64,000 bases of DNA from contig WPIO01000049.1 of the NCBI GenBank assembly GCA_009760855.2, forward strand, positions 2,322,001 through 2,386,000, read 5' to 3'. The DNA comes from Cristatella mucedo (Eukaryota; Bryozoa; Phylactolaemata; Cristatellidae). Below, piece by piece: positions 44,120-57,115 of the stretch. The first letter of the stretch is position 1. The number at the start of each line of letters is the position of its first letter. Both the position numbers and the translations under genes were made by a program. The notes under the pieces were generated by a model. It did not search any database. It was not told the DNA's origin and worked only from the letters and a program-made list of their open reading frames with translations.

Positions 44120-45150
44120 ACGGGCGAGAGATCGATTATCGAGATATTAGTCGATAAGCTGCTTTGCTTGATAGGTAGCCAGAGCAGATTGGTGGGCGAA
44201 ACTGTGCTGTCGGTAGTGAAACAGTCCCAAAGGTTACAACAAATAAGCCTAGTTGCTGAGTTCTGCGCCAGCTGTATGAGGGCCCTGAAAGCCCAGGAGG
44301 TAAGGTGCTCGCTCTTCACGTGGGCTCGTGGGTTCGAATCCTGCAGTTGGCGATCCTTTATTGCCAACTGCAACCGGCCGTGAAAGCCGCTAAGGCTCTT
44401 CTTCCGATCGGCAAATGAGGCTGTTCAATCAGCTAAACATATTTTTTATTCGGAGTGTTAGTGCACTTGGATAATTACCCTACAAGTTGTGAGTGTCATA
44501 AGTCTGGTCGGGATGTCACTAATTGATGGACCAGCTTGGCTGATGTATCTTTATATAAGCGGGCGCAAAATTTTGCAACACTACATAGGTTTATGTAACC
44601 AGACTTGATGCTGAATCTGATGTACTCACTCATTTAACCGCCACTTTGGCAGAGGGCACCTAGATTTTCGACGGAGGCTACAGATGATGTGCCGGCAGAG
44701 CTAATTTTGAGAGTTACGTCTACCAGGTTCAGAGTAACACTTGGTTTGCCCGTAATAAACGTATTGGTTTTTGTAGTCGTTCGATTTGAGAAAGTCCGTT
44801 GCCATTTACGTACCTATTTCAGCCAGTGCCTATTGGGGAGCTGAGCGAGTTTGAGATGCTGGCAGAGATGCAGAAAAGGAAGCACAAGCGCTGCTGCTTG
44901 TCGTCCGCGTAGAAAAGATTTCGCCAAGAATGCGCCACTCAGAGATTGCATCGGCAAACGAGACTAGTACTCGTGAAAATCAGTGGACTCAAAAAACTAA
45001 CTCCTGGCCCATCCCATACGTTAAAGTCTCACTGCACGAACTGTTTTCTTTCGACGTCTAACATCTATCACTGAGATACGAGCTCAACCATTGCAGCAGC
45101 ACAGCCATAGCTCCTATGATTCCTGGGCAAGACGAAAGGCTGCCCATGGA
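44120..45150 (-). mobile_element. LINE-A copy split by a SINE
   Basis: The 44160-44280 part reads (minus) LAQNSATRLICCNLWDC, and 44460-45150 continues with segments matching the leucine-rich and RT-proximal stretches (GKPSV-like, SARYLG-like). The SINE at 44282-44450 separates them. Confidence 0.6.
44282..44450 (+). mobile_element. tRNA-derived SINE type 1 inserted into a LINE-A copy
   Basis: AAAGCCCAGGAGGTAAGGTG, GTGGGTTCGAATCCTGCAGT, CCTTTATTGCCAACTGCAAC, GCCGCTAAGGCTCTTCTTCC and GGCTGTTCAATCAGCTAAAC are in family order. Minus-strand LINE-A sequence lies on both sides (44120-44280 and 44460-45150), so the SINE is the younger insertion. Confidence 0.68.
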
Positions 45151-45469
45151 GCGTAAATATTCTTTTGTCAATATTCTGGCGGCTTATTACCGCCAAACTC
45201 TAGAAAGTTCTTGGGGCCCCACAGTTTTGCACTCAGACGAGGCCTGCGGCCCCAGACTCTGTAGGGTAGAAGGATGACAGAAGTGTCAAGATACCAGACA
45301 AGGTCACGAGGACGTTGGAAGGATAGCGTTCGGAATACGATGCGCATGAAGTAAGTGTGTCTATTTTGTATATTTCAAAGAGACAGGGAGCGTAGATTCT
45401 TTTAGGCAAGGAAAATTTAGGCACGTGTCATGAGTGCTACAGCTAAGGAAGCCAGCGTTCTAACTTCTA

Positions 45470-45705
45470 GCTGACCTGCAAAGGCTCCCAGTCGAGCAGG
45501 GCGTCGACTTTAAGGTTTGGTAACTCACTTTCAGGTCCCTTTATTCTTTGGCTCCCGCCTAACTATCAGATCTACTCCTCAAGCATCGTACCACCCGCTT
45601 TTCGGAGTCTATCTGCTAACCCATACCTCGTACAAATCTCAAATCCTTTGTAGACCGTGCCTTCTGTGTCGAGACCTACCATTTGCTCTACGACCTCAAC
45701 TTGTA
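45470..45705 (+). mobile_element. LINE-A fragment
   Basis: AGCTGACCTGCAAAGGCTCC, CAGGTCCCTTTATTCTTTGG and GCATCGTACCACCCGCTTTT follow the order of the LINE-A region encoding ADLHWLPVKQ to HRTTRF. It abuts the 3' end of the LINE-B copy at 45720. Confidence 0.6.
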
Positions 45706-45719
45706 ATGTAACGTAATGT

Positions 45720-47040
45720 ATCTCCGTCAGTAACTCCACAAAGTCATAAAGACCATGTGGGTGTTACGCAGGAGAGTTTTGTATAGCACACTCACAGCCT
45801 AAGCGGCTTTCGGTACGCATTCGGTAGCCAACAGACTTCGTCTCACGCAACAAAGAGAAAGTGGGAAGCATAGCAGAGTTAGGAGAGCATTTGAGGTACT
45901 GAGTAGCATAGAAGTAGCAGTTCAGGACCGCTGAAAAAGATGTGCCATAGTCGGCAGTTGGAGAGTACAAGTCGTTGCGTAAGAATTGTGGAAGCGAGTT
46001 CCACAGTCTAGGACCTGCAGAGCTAAAGCTTCTGTCGCCAACTGTCTTTAAGCGGAGGAATGGGACACCTAATTTATTGTCCACACAGGACCTGAGGGCG
46101 CGAACAGGCTGAAACTGATGCAGCAGTTCAGCTAGGTATGCAGGAGCCAAGCCGTGGCGGGCCTTGTGGGTCAGCGTAAGAACTTTGCTCTGTATCCTTT
46201 GCTCAACCGGCAACCATTCTAGCTCTTTCAGCAAAGGAGACACGTGCTCAAACCGCTGGGACTTGAAGACCAGCCTTGCAGCCATATTCATAGTCCGCTG
46301 TAGTGGCATAATAGCTTTCTTTGGTAGCCCAGCCAAAAGGGAATTACAATAATCAAGCCGAGACAGAACTAAAGAGCTAGTTAAATTTTTTACAAGCCAC
46401 TGTGGGAGACAGCTTCTAATCTTGGATAGGGATCGGATGTGATGGCTAGCTGTAGAGGCAGTCTTCTGAATGAAGCTTTTGAAATTGAGGCAGCTGTCGA
46501 AGACGACACCTAGATTACGAGCACGTGGTAAAAGTCGCACAATAGCATCACCTATACCTTAGAACAGCAAAGCCTTTTAATCCAGCCACACGCTTAGGGT
46601 GTCCTATGAGAAGCAGTTCGGTTTTATCGTCATTTAATTTCAGGAAGTTTTCCGACATCCAGGATCGAATATCGGCAAGGCAAGCATTCAGTTTCTCAGT
46701 TGCTGCAGCAGATTCCGACGGTTTAAATGACAAATACAACTGAGTATCGTCAGCATAGAAGTGATATCCTATTCCATGGGCCTTAATCACTTTTCCCAGA
46801 GGTTGCGTATAAATGGAGAACAGCAAGGGACCAAGTACAGACCCTTGAGGGACTCCACAGGTGACCCTTCTCATGTCTGAGACCTGACCCCCACACGACA
46901 CGGATTGAACACGATCAGACAAGTAGGATTTAAACCACGCCAGTGCATCGTCTGCCAGACCGATCGTTGTTCTCAATCTTTCAAGCAGAACTTCGTGATC
47001 AATGGTGTCGAAGGCAGCAGACAGGTCGACGAAACCCATC
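45720..47040 (-). mobile_element. LINE-B (CR1/L2-like) retrotransposon, best copy
   Basis: Two minus-strand frames, 47039-46548 and 46540-45764, are separated by a frameshift. The first shows [40 protein letters not shown] and [17 protein letters not shown], so the catalytic YADD is intact, then [15 protein letters not shown]. The second carries LGVVFDSCLNFKSF, SRLDYCNSLLAGLPKKAIMP and a C-terminal region. The 5' end is lost at 47040. A polyprotein broken at one place suggests relatively recent decay. Confidence 0.82.
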
Positions 47041-47385
47041 GTTCGTACTTACTTCAGGATCGGCTCCTTCCACTGACACGTCCGTCGGACGGCATTGTTA
47101 CCCAAGCCGTAAATTTTGAGAACGTCTCGAGTTACTCTCAGTCGTCAGGGCTTCAAACGCACAAGTGGCTGAAGTGTTTCTTAATCACAGAGAAGAAGTT
47201 TAACTGCTTTCCACGCTTCCTTTCACCCTTTCTCGCGTGGCTTGGACCCATCTGCAGTGAGGTCAGGGTCGGGAAGAAGGTCGGCGGCGGCGCGGATTGC
47301 AAACTTCCCGTGCGCTGAGGTAGCCACCCGTCACAACGCAAGACAACGCAAATGGCAAGGCAAGGCTACGCAGAGGGCAAGCGAC

Positions 47386-48345
47386 GTGATGAACGAGGAG
47401 GTGCACGTCGTTACAGGAAAGTACGGCATCGAGAAACGGACTGTCGTGACAGTAGCTGAAAGTCAAACTTTGCCGATAAGACCAGTCGATGCCAATCGAT
47501 TCCTAACGAGCCTGAGCGCCTGAGCTGCTGGCGCTGACTCGTGACGAGTCGGTCGATTATTCGCTCAACATCACGTCGCCTCCTCGAACTGCTCAAGGAC
47601 TTGTGCCAGCGGTACTTCGAGCCCGCCGTCCGCCATTTCTCACTTGAGAGCCCCGCCGAAGAAGGTCGCGATGACATTCAGAAGGACATCGTCTATGCAT
47701 TCGCGAACGCTCGTCTCGCAAGCGTCTCGATGACGACCAAGCCGCGACCTATTACTGTAGTCTGGCGGATGAGACGTGCGATGCGAGCAAGAACGAGCAG
47801 TTGGCTCTCGCAAACCACTTCGCTCAGCTGAAGATGCATTGTGCTCTGCTCGAGAGACTCGACCATCACGTGACAACTATGCGCACGTGACAACTATGCT
47901 GTGCTGATACTCGGTGCCATTGCGGACATTCAGACTAGTCGCAATCCTTCGATCACCATTTATGGACGTCAGTAAAGTTTTCGTGAAATCCATGACGGTG
48001 GGGCCAATCTGAGCCACGTGACTAATCGTCTGCAAGACGCGATTAGGCAACTGAATGAGTTGGCACACTGCGGGAATGCCTAGGCGCAGCTAGGCGGAGC
48101 TGCAGCTGCAGCCGTGTTTGCGGCCTTTGTTTGCGGCGTAGGCGACATTGTAATAATTTCAAAAGTTGTCAGTGGCATTACAGAAATGGCTACTGGCTCT
48201 TGCAAGCGAAATTGCCAACTGCTCTGTAGGCAAAAGAAGAACGTACAGGAAATGATCAACGTGCAGCGGGCTGTAACAGGCTGTGGTCTCAACCGGAAGA
48301 CTTCGCTGGTGAGCCCTGGAGGTATGAAGTGGTCGGCATTTTGAG
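47386..48345 (+). pseudogene. Decayed coding region of unknown function
   Basis: Several neighbouring frames carry protein-like sequence in one direction. RLLELLKDLCQRYFEPAVRH with DDIQKDIVYAFANARLA lies near 47580-47720. DDDQAATYYCSLADETCDAS and LANHFAQLKMHCALLERLDH lie near 47729-47870. One frame from 47892 to 48344 reads NYAVLILGAIADIQTSRNP, then ANLSHVTNRLQDAIRQLNEL and AAAAVFAAFVCGVGDIVIIS, with two internal stops (47973 and 48081). It has helix-rich segments around a hydrophobic stretch. A 17-base tandem duplication sits at 47867-47900. I do not recognise the family. Confidence 0.35.
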
Positions 48346-48724
48346 AGCTCCATCCCTCATCGACATGTTTGCCCCCGCCGCTGCAGTCGTTGAGCACATC
48401 GAAGAGAAGCGCATACATTACGGCTGAGCAGAGAGTAAAGGCAACGAGCTATCTCGATCACGTGCTTTTATTTCATCATGTTCTCCTTTATCCTGCATCC
48501 AATGGAGCACTTGCTATTGGTCGTGCTCAAGCTATATCAGGAATGAAAAATAATAATTCGGGGTACGGGCGTGGGCGTTCCCATTCAACAGGTTCTCAGC
48601 AGGAAAAGAGAGCTCGCAATCAGCACCCTCTGAAGGTCTGAAGGTCTGGGGGCCATCACGGGGGGGGGGCAACTTGGGGCCATCACCAGGGACCGATCGA
48701 GGGGCCATCACCGGGGGCCATCTC

Positions 48725-49012
48725 TTGGCACTGGTTTCCTTAGTTGTGGCCACTAACCACACTTGCATGCATGTTTATCACAAAATTTAGTGGGTCCCCG
48801 TGATTAGCTCTTTATATGTGTTTATTCGTGCTGACACTGTTGCATGCTGCCACTAACCAGATTCAGACACGCACGACCCTGTGCGCGTCACCCCTAGCCA
48901 TGTCATCCGATCGCGTTTCCCTTTGCAGCAAATGTAAAGCGCTTAGAAAGAGACTGAGTTCTCTGAGGGCGCTTTATCAAATGCAAAATTATTATTATTA
49001 TTACCATTATCA
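48725..49012 (+). mobile_element. LINE-A 3' end
   Basis: Contains the 3' UTR with GCTGACACTGTTGCATGCTG, GTGCGCGTCACCCCTAGCCA, the hairpin GCGCTTAGAAAGAGACTGAG and (ATT)n. Confidence 0.75.
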
Positions 49013-49690
49013 TCATTATAATTAGCACACTGCAAGCAGCGCCGCCATATCAGAGCTGCTACGGAAGTTTTAGCGTTCTCTGCGTTCATCCATTCTCTCG
49101 GCTTCCAGCGGCATGCGGTGCCAACGGTGGTGCGTTCCGCTGCCGCCCCGCGTGCGCCGCTCTTCGGCGAATGCTCTTCGGTCGCCTTTAATCGCAGAGA
49201 AAGAGACACTGGAAACTGGTCGCTGCGGCGGCGGCGTCCAGCATCGTCGCTCGACCGGCGCCCGACCGACGGGCCGATGCACCAGCCGATCGACCTTTCG
49301 GTCGGCACTCGATCGTAATCGGAATCCGTCGGCCAGCTGACGGCTTCAGGCGGTGTGTGCAGTGAAGCTCACCTGTCATTCGCTATTCGGCCGAATGTCA
49401 GCCGAATCGACGGCTTCGAGCGAGGTATCGATTGTCGCCGCCGCAGCCGCCGGGCTCGCGACCGAGGTGGTACCTTTGATGACGCAGGTCGATTGATTAG
49501 GAAAGCAAGGCGCCGGCCGGTAGTGGCCGGTACCACTCCGACTGCCTTCGATTGATGACGTGCAGGAATGTCCAGAGGCAGACGCTGCTCCCTTGCTCCG
49601 CGCCAGACGACGCCGCCCAACCACTCTGAGCTGGGCTTGGCACAGCTCGACTGTGGAGTAAATTACTTTGACCTTTGGCTAGGATAGGTT
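49013..49690. other. CpG-rich patch, possible regulatory island
   Basis: From about 49070 to 49620 CpG dinucleotides become frequent and overlapping open frames appear in many frames, a composition effect. No motif in any frame was recognised. It could be a CpG island or an unrecognised first exon. Confidence 0.35.
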
Positions 49691-49691
49691 T

Positions 49692-50001
<310 letters not shown>

Positions 50002-50344
50002 GATTGGAGTCCTACCCAAAGAATGCTCGCACTTCAAAATCCGTGTAGAAGGGCTAGAATCTATCAGCATGCGATTTGTCCCTTAAAAGCTCGGCGATAG
50101 CCGCTATGACTCGCTGCAGTTAGATAAACGAGGCTGTTGCATCTTACGACCTCTGCACCGCTTCGCTTTCACTCTCAGCCAGGAATCCATCGAGCCTCCG
50201 GAGCGCACGCATCTCTCTCTGCATCAGCTCAACTTTCGTCTGTGTGAATCTTTCTTTGCGTGCTTAAGGTCGCTACAATTTTCTATGCTAATAATACATC
50301 ACCCAAGAAACTGCAATAAACCTTGAATCTGTCACGTTGCCGTC

Positions 50345-51110
50345 ATTGGGAAGCCGACAGTCTTCGTCTCACGCAGCAAAGAGAAAATTGGGAAGCAGCA
50401 TAGCTGAGTCTGGAAGGCAGTTGAGGCAATGAGTAGTAAGGATGTAGAAGCTCAGGACTGCTGGAAAGAAACGCCCTAGTCGGCAGCAGGATAGTAGACG
50501 TCGTTGCGTAAGAATCGTGAAAGTGAGTTCTACAGTCAAGGACCTGCTGAGCAAAAGCTTCTGTCGCCAGCGGTCATTAAGCGGAGGAATGAAAGAGCTA
50601 ATTAATCGTCCATAAAGGACCTGATAGCACGATGAGGCTGAAACTAACTGGTGGAGCAGTTCAGTTAGGTATGGAGGAGCCAACTCGTTGCGGGCCTTAT
50701 GGATCAGTGTAAGAATTTCACTTTGTCTCAATCGATCCACGGGAAGTCATCGAAGCTCTTTCAACAAAGAGACACGTGGTCGATCATTTGAGATATATCA
50801 ACTAGCCTAGAAGCCATCTCATCACCGGCTGCTGGGACTTAATTGCTTTTGTCGGTAAGTCGGCCAAAATTGAATCGCAATACTAACAATAGTTTTACAT
50901 AAATAATAAATAATAATATAAATATAAATAAATAAATAAAATTAATTGATTAATTAATTGAAAAATAAAAATAAATAGAAATAATAATAATAATATAACT
51001 AAGACAGAATCAGGGAGCAAGTTTTCTTTTCGTAAGCCACCGTGGTAGAGAGTCCCTAATCTGTCCTGTCGGCTGGCCCTCTCAGCGCTGCTATTTGAGA
51101 GTGAAGCATC
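50345..51110 (-). mobile_element. LINE-B 3' part, decayed
   Basis: Reads (minus) LIHKARNELAPPYLTELLHQ and related C-terminal pieces with stops. It is interrupted at 50895-51000 by an AT-rich TAAA/TTAAT simple repeat and then resumes (51000-51110). Confidence 0.6.
50895..51000. repeat. AT-rich simple repeat inside a LINE-B copy
   Basis: TAAA, ATAA and TTAAT words without C or G; it splits the LINE-B remnant. Confidence 0.85.
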
Positions 51111-52329
51111 AAATATGTAAGCACTCATTATTTGAACTTTTAAAGCCGCGATGTGCTAAGCGCGCGCAGCTAATCGCCACCATTAGCTCTAGCGCATATC
51201 GAGCTGCGAAACGCCATTATGTATAATTTTGGATCAAAGCCGCAGCTTTCTTACTTTTATTTTGGAAATGGCAGCTGTATTGCAGTGTATCGCTGCTGTA
51301 TCGCAGTAATTCGTATGACTCAGGAAGCCTGGATGCATTTGCCTCGCCTTCCTTCTGTGGCAGCAGCGTGCTGGGCAACGCAACCAATTTTTGCGCCCCT
51401 CTACCGTCGCCGACGAAAATATTTTGTCTTAATACCACTCAATGAGACCATTGAGTTTGTGTCAAGGGGCGCTATATTTTTTAATTTAATGCGGGTCAAG
51501 CCCTGCCTATTTGAAAATATTGCGAGTCTTGCCTCCTACCTAAAAATATCTGCAGGTCTCACTCCTAAATGAAAATTCTGGCTTCGAAACTGTAGTTAGG
51601 CGCAGCTCAACGCTGATGTAATGCCCGATACTATTTCGGCGCGCATGAATAAATTTTAGAAAAAATAACTTACACTCGCTTTAAAAGAAAACTATTAAAT
51701 TTAATTTTGAAAAAAAAAACATTTTCGTTGCTCCAATGTGTATTTTGTTCCATTAAAAAAGATTTGTAAGCTTGGCAGTCAGTGAGGCGGGCTCACAAGC
51801 TAGGTCGCTGAACATCCAGCTCCGTGTTCCAATGCAAAGTTAAAGTCTCCCTTGACTTTTTTCACAGTTGCTACTAGTTAATGCATGTTTTATGTATTGG
51901 ATTGAAGCAAAAGTCCGAGCTTTTTTGGTTTTTGCTGACTCATGTGGCAACCACGCTCCCCTCCATTATTTGAACCTTTTTCGTTGACTCCAAGCTGAGA
52001 CAAATGGTCTTCCGGTCGTAATCCGTCCCCTCTGGGCGTGATGGCGCAGCGACGGATCGGCAGCCGACTGAAATCTCTCAAGCGAAAATGCTTTGCCCCG
52101 AAAAAAATGCCAAGCCTCCGCAATTGTACTGCACTTGCCACCGCAGGTGGAGCGCTCGCGCGCACGCGCGCAGGATCACTTCGCTGCACACTAACTTGGC
52201 ATCACTTGCTCATCTCTTCCGGGCAGGCCGGGCCGCCACAGGCATCCTATTGGCGCAATCGAATGAGGACGAGGAACCTCTTTCCGTGGCCAAGGTCAGT
52301 TCTTCTTTTACAGACGCCCTCTCGCCGCT
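51111..52329. other. Intergenic stretch before the long LINE-A copy
   Basis: Open frames at 51219-51572 and 52038-52376 have no recognisable domains and I regard them as chance. No repeat family was identified. Confidence 0.45.
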
Positions 52330-53600
52330 CTCTGGTGCATTCCGGCCGGAAGAATATTGACGTGAATGGACAATGATCATCCGATGTACCTCTGAAATAT
52401 GGAGTACCTCAGGGCTCCGTGCTAGGTCCGGTTCTTTTTACGGTTTATACTCTCCCTCTTGCTGATGTGATTGCCAAGCACAATCTAGGCTTTCACTTAT
52501 ATGCGTATGGCACTCAGTTGTACCTTTGCTTTGATCCCTCACAGCCTTCGAGCACCTCGAATTCTCTAAACTCACTTGCTGCATGCATTGATGACATCCG
52601 CACATGGATGGCAGCAAATTTTCTAAAATTAAACAATGATAAAACTAACTTACTAGTTATGGGCAAACCCAGTGTGATTCAGAGACTGGAAAGGCTGACT
52701 CTCAAAATTGGCTCTGCCAGCATATCTCCTGTCGAATCAGCTCGAAATCTAGGTGTCATATTCCAAAGCGACCTCTCGTTAGACGACCATTTCAGCTCCA
52801 CAGTCAAATCTGCCTATTTTCTGCTTCATAACATTGCTAAAATTCGGGCTTGTTTAGATAAGGATACCAAGTCCAAGTTGGTCCATGCATTCGTGACATC
52901 CCGTCTCGACTTCTGCAACTCACTGCTTACTGGCCTACCAGCATGTGCGATCAGGCGATTGCAGCTGGTGCAAAATTCTGCAGCTAGGCTTGTCTGTCGT
53001 GAGAGTCGCAGTTGCCACATTACTCCACATCTCGCCGACCTGCACTGGCTACCAGTCAAGCAACGGATTGACTTCAAGGTTTTGTCGCTCACTTTTAGGT
53101 CCCTTCATTCTATGGCTCCAGCCTCTCTGTCAGATATACTACCCCATCAGGCCAAGCACCGTACCACCCGCTTTTCGAAATCCAATAGTCTACAAATTCC
53201 TCGTACAAACCTTAAATCCTTTGGAGACCGTGCATTTAGTTCGTATGCTCCCAAAGCCTGGAACTCACCCCCGACTTGCGTTCGAACATCCCCTGACCTG
53301 ACCACATTTAAAAGGAACCTAAAAACACACCTATTTAGGATAGCATTTAGTGGGTCCGTGTGATTCGTCCTTGATGCGCTTGTGCGTGCTGACACTGTGC
53401 ATGCTGCCACTAATCACATTTGCATGCTGACCCTGTGCATGTCACCCCTAACCATATTATTCATTTTTTTTCAAGCATGATTTTACTTACAATTCCATTG
53501 CATTTCCCTTTGCAGCAAATGTGAAGCGCCTAGAAAGAGATTAGGTTCTCTGAGGGCGCTTTATCAAGTACATCATTATTATTATTATTATTATTAAGAA
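52330..53600 (+). mobile_element. LINE-A, longest open copy
   Basis: A single 314-residue frame (52419-53363) runs from [20 protein letters not shown] through [17 protein letters not shown] to the family C-terminus, followed by the 3' UTR, hairpin tail and (ATT)n. The RT catalytic YADD reads YAYG, so the enzyme cannot be active even though the frame is open. The element is 5'-truncated at about 52330, where it starts within sequence encoding VNG. This is a transposon relic, not a host gene. Confidence 0.85.
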
Positions 53601-53863
53601 GAAAAGCAGAGCGCTCCGACCGTGGTGGAGCAGCGCTGCTCTGCGACGTGGCGTTTCGGAGCAGCGCTGCAGTCCGCCGACTAGCTGTGCGCTGCAGGCT
53701 GCTTCCTCTCGGCATCTGCCGTGATTCGCTTTATGTTCGCGTCTGCTGCTGTCGCTCCTGCTCGGCTGCCGCTCGCACGCGCCGCTCTTTGTCTGTATGT
53801 GTCTCTCTCTCTATCGCTGTCTCTGTCTGTCGCTGTCTCTTCCTCTCTATGTCTCTGTGTGAG

Positions 53864-54346
<483 letters not shown>

Positions 54347-55303
54347 CCGCTCTCTCTCCCATTGAGCGGGTGCGTACGACGCCTGAGATGCGGCGGAGAT
54401 GGAGGCCCGTTTCCGAATCGAGCGTGCGAGTAGCAGGACTTGCTAGACGATTGGCGACCGCGTTTAAACTCTTCAAAACACGCCGGCTGCAGCCGATGCG
54501 ATCCAGCTATTGCCACCTGCCTGACCTGCCCTAGCAACGCTCAACCTGCCCTAGCAACACTCGACTCGCTACTAGCTTTACATTCAGCCAGCCAATCCAG
54601 TCGCTGCGTTCGGGCCGGTCGCCGTCAGGCGGTTTGCGGCTGCTGCACGCCCTTGACCCTAGCGGTCATTGCCGGTTCAATGTCGGCCACGTCAGGCGTC
54701 CGACTGGCCGGCGCTGCACCAGGATGTCAACAATGTCGACGACTAATTAATCGCCTTCTCGCGTTCGTGCGCGCGCCCCCCCCCCCTGCATTCTTCCTTC
54801 CCTGCGCGGAATTCGGACGCGTGTCAATACGCGACCGGTCGAACGCGCGTCGCCAGCGGCGGCGCTCGCACCGGCGGCGGCCGCCTCGAGGAGGTCCGAC
54901 GTCGGCCGGCTGCTGCGGCGACGCGCTGCGGCTGCTGCTTCGCGATCCCTTCCATTCTGCCTCGCGCCCTCCTTCGTGGTAGTTCATCGTCCTTCTCCTC
55001 ATACCCCGCCGCAGACGAGCTACTCCGCATCGTCTGCCGACCGCTACGACAGACTGAGAAGGCTCAAAAGCGAGACGGCGGCGGCGGCGGCGGCGGCATG
55101 AGCGCCGCAGCCGCCTCGCTCTCGGGGCTCGTCGCCGGCGACGTCGCAGCGGCAACGCGCCGTTGCCACTGCCTCGGCTCGCGACGGCCGGCCTTTGCGC
55201 GCCGTGCTTCGGCGCTCGCTCAAGCGTGCGAAGAAGCTTGCGGCGATGCGACCGCCGCTATTCTGAAGACGAGTCGAAAGAGCCGCCGGCGAGCGCCTCT
55301 TTC

Positions 55304-55382
55304 CGCAGCTCTGAGCTCTGAGCGAAAGCTCTGAGCTCTGAGCGAAAGCTCTGAGCTCTGAGCTCCGAAGCTCTGAGCGAAA
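55304..55382. repeat. AGCTCTG tandem repeat
   Basis: Repeated AGCTCTGAGCTCTGAGCGAA units (about 21 bases, three to four copies, last ones imperfect). Each unit is rich in AGCT and GAGCTC sites. Confidence 0.85.
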
Positions 55383-57050
55383 CCGGAAACGCGGCTCGCA
55401 GGCGCACGGACGCGTCCGCTTGGCCCGCACGCACACCATCCTGCCGCCGCCGGCGACCTTGACCGGGGACTCGGCACGTCGTCGTCGTCGTCATCGCGGA
55501 GCGCGATCCGATCCGACACGCAAACCCGCTATAGCGACGCGTCTGCTGCTGCGCTGACCCGACTCACTGTGACGAAGATGGCGGAATGGTGGAATAATAC
55601 TTCTCGTAGTCCACCGCCGCCGCTGTCAAGTCTCTCGGCGCGCCGATCGCCATCGCCCCAGCAGAACGAACATGCGGCGGCGGCGATGTCGCGGCGCGAG
55701 CGGCGGTGACTCGGCGGCGCGCGACCAGTGACTGCGATTGTGGCTACGGTTGCGGACGCGGCGCTGCTTGACCGGTTGGTTTACAGACGCATAGCGGAAC
55801 TTGTGGGCGGTCATATCGTTAATGCACGGCTCGACACGTATCCACGACTGCTGCTATCCGCGAGATCATACTACTCAAACGTCAGTAATTACCCTAAGCG
55901 TTGACCTTTCAAAAAGATTCTCGCGCGCACGAGTCTCATCCGTGCCTCCCTCTCGCCGAGGAAGGCCAAGGACGCTTGGTCGGCGGGAGCTAGCGATTAA
56001 CGGCACTCGGCTGACATTTTATTGTCCAGAAGCCAAATAACTTGAGTTCACAAAAAGCTTGAGTTATAAATACATAATATATATATATAAATAAATACAA
56101 ACATGTATATATATATGTGCTTATATATATGCCACCTAATTGGAATACAATTATATCCCGCGGACTAGCTAGTCCAAACGGAATTTAATAAGTTCCCATA
56201 GATACTAAAATAAGTCGTGTTAGATATGTTTAACAGTAAATCATTTAATCTGTAGCTTTTAATTTCTAAATCAATTTAATAGTGAATATATATAATATAT
56301 ATTTAAACGGTCCTAATGGATATATTGAATAAAATTTTGCATAAACCACTCGCGGATATCTTTTCGACATTGCCTGAGCATTATTGGTGACCTACAACGG
56401 CTACGCCGTACAGCAATGACTCTTCGTGCGGCTCGAATAGTGGACCGCCATTTAGCCCAACTTCCGGAGCACAAGTGCTTGTCCACAGCTTGGCTTTGGC
56501 ATTTACGGTGCACAAAGATGAATTGTCCACGTATCCGATGACGAGATGTTTGAATTCAGGAACCGTCGATAATAAATTTTGTAAGTCTTACTGAGCTAGT
56601 TTTTTTCACGACACCAGCGGAGAGTGCGCATCGGGCTGCGCAGCGCTCTCCGCTGAGCCCCGATTGAGCGGCAGTCGAGCTGCTCGCGCCGCGCGCGAGG
56701 AAAAACGAGCGGAGCAGGTCAAAAGTTGCATCAGTTTCCTACAGCTTTCGGCGGCGGCGGCAAGGGGGCGGCAAGTGGGTGCTGGCGAAAGAGCCAATCC
56801 TCCCTCTAGCGCCGCCTACCCCCGTCGCGCGCGACTCGGAAAGGAGCGCGGACGGAGCGAGACGCGCGCGGCGAAACGATCGCTGCGCTGGCCGCGCGCT
56901 CACCGCAAACCCTGCGGTGAGCGCGGCCAAACTAAACGGTGGCGCGGCTAAACAAACGGCGGCGTCGCGCAAAGCGAGGAAGGTTGAGGAGGTTGCACTG
57001 TTTGCCAGAACCGCTCGCGACAACTCGTGCGTCGTGGCCGCGCGTTGCGC

Positions 57051-57051
57051 T

Positions 57052-57115
<64 letters not shown>

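Noticed and set aside
51219-51572. 117-residue open frame
   Set aside because: No recognisable domain, and length is within chance expectation for a 64-kb window.
52419-53363. Host gene of 314 residues
   Set aside because: The product is the RT and C-terminal part of LINE-A and is followed by the family 3' tail.
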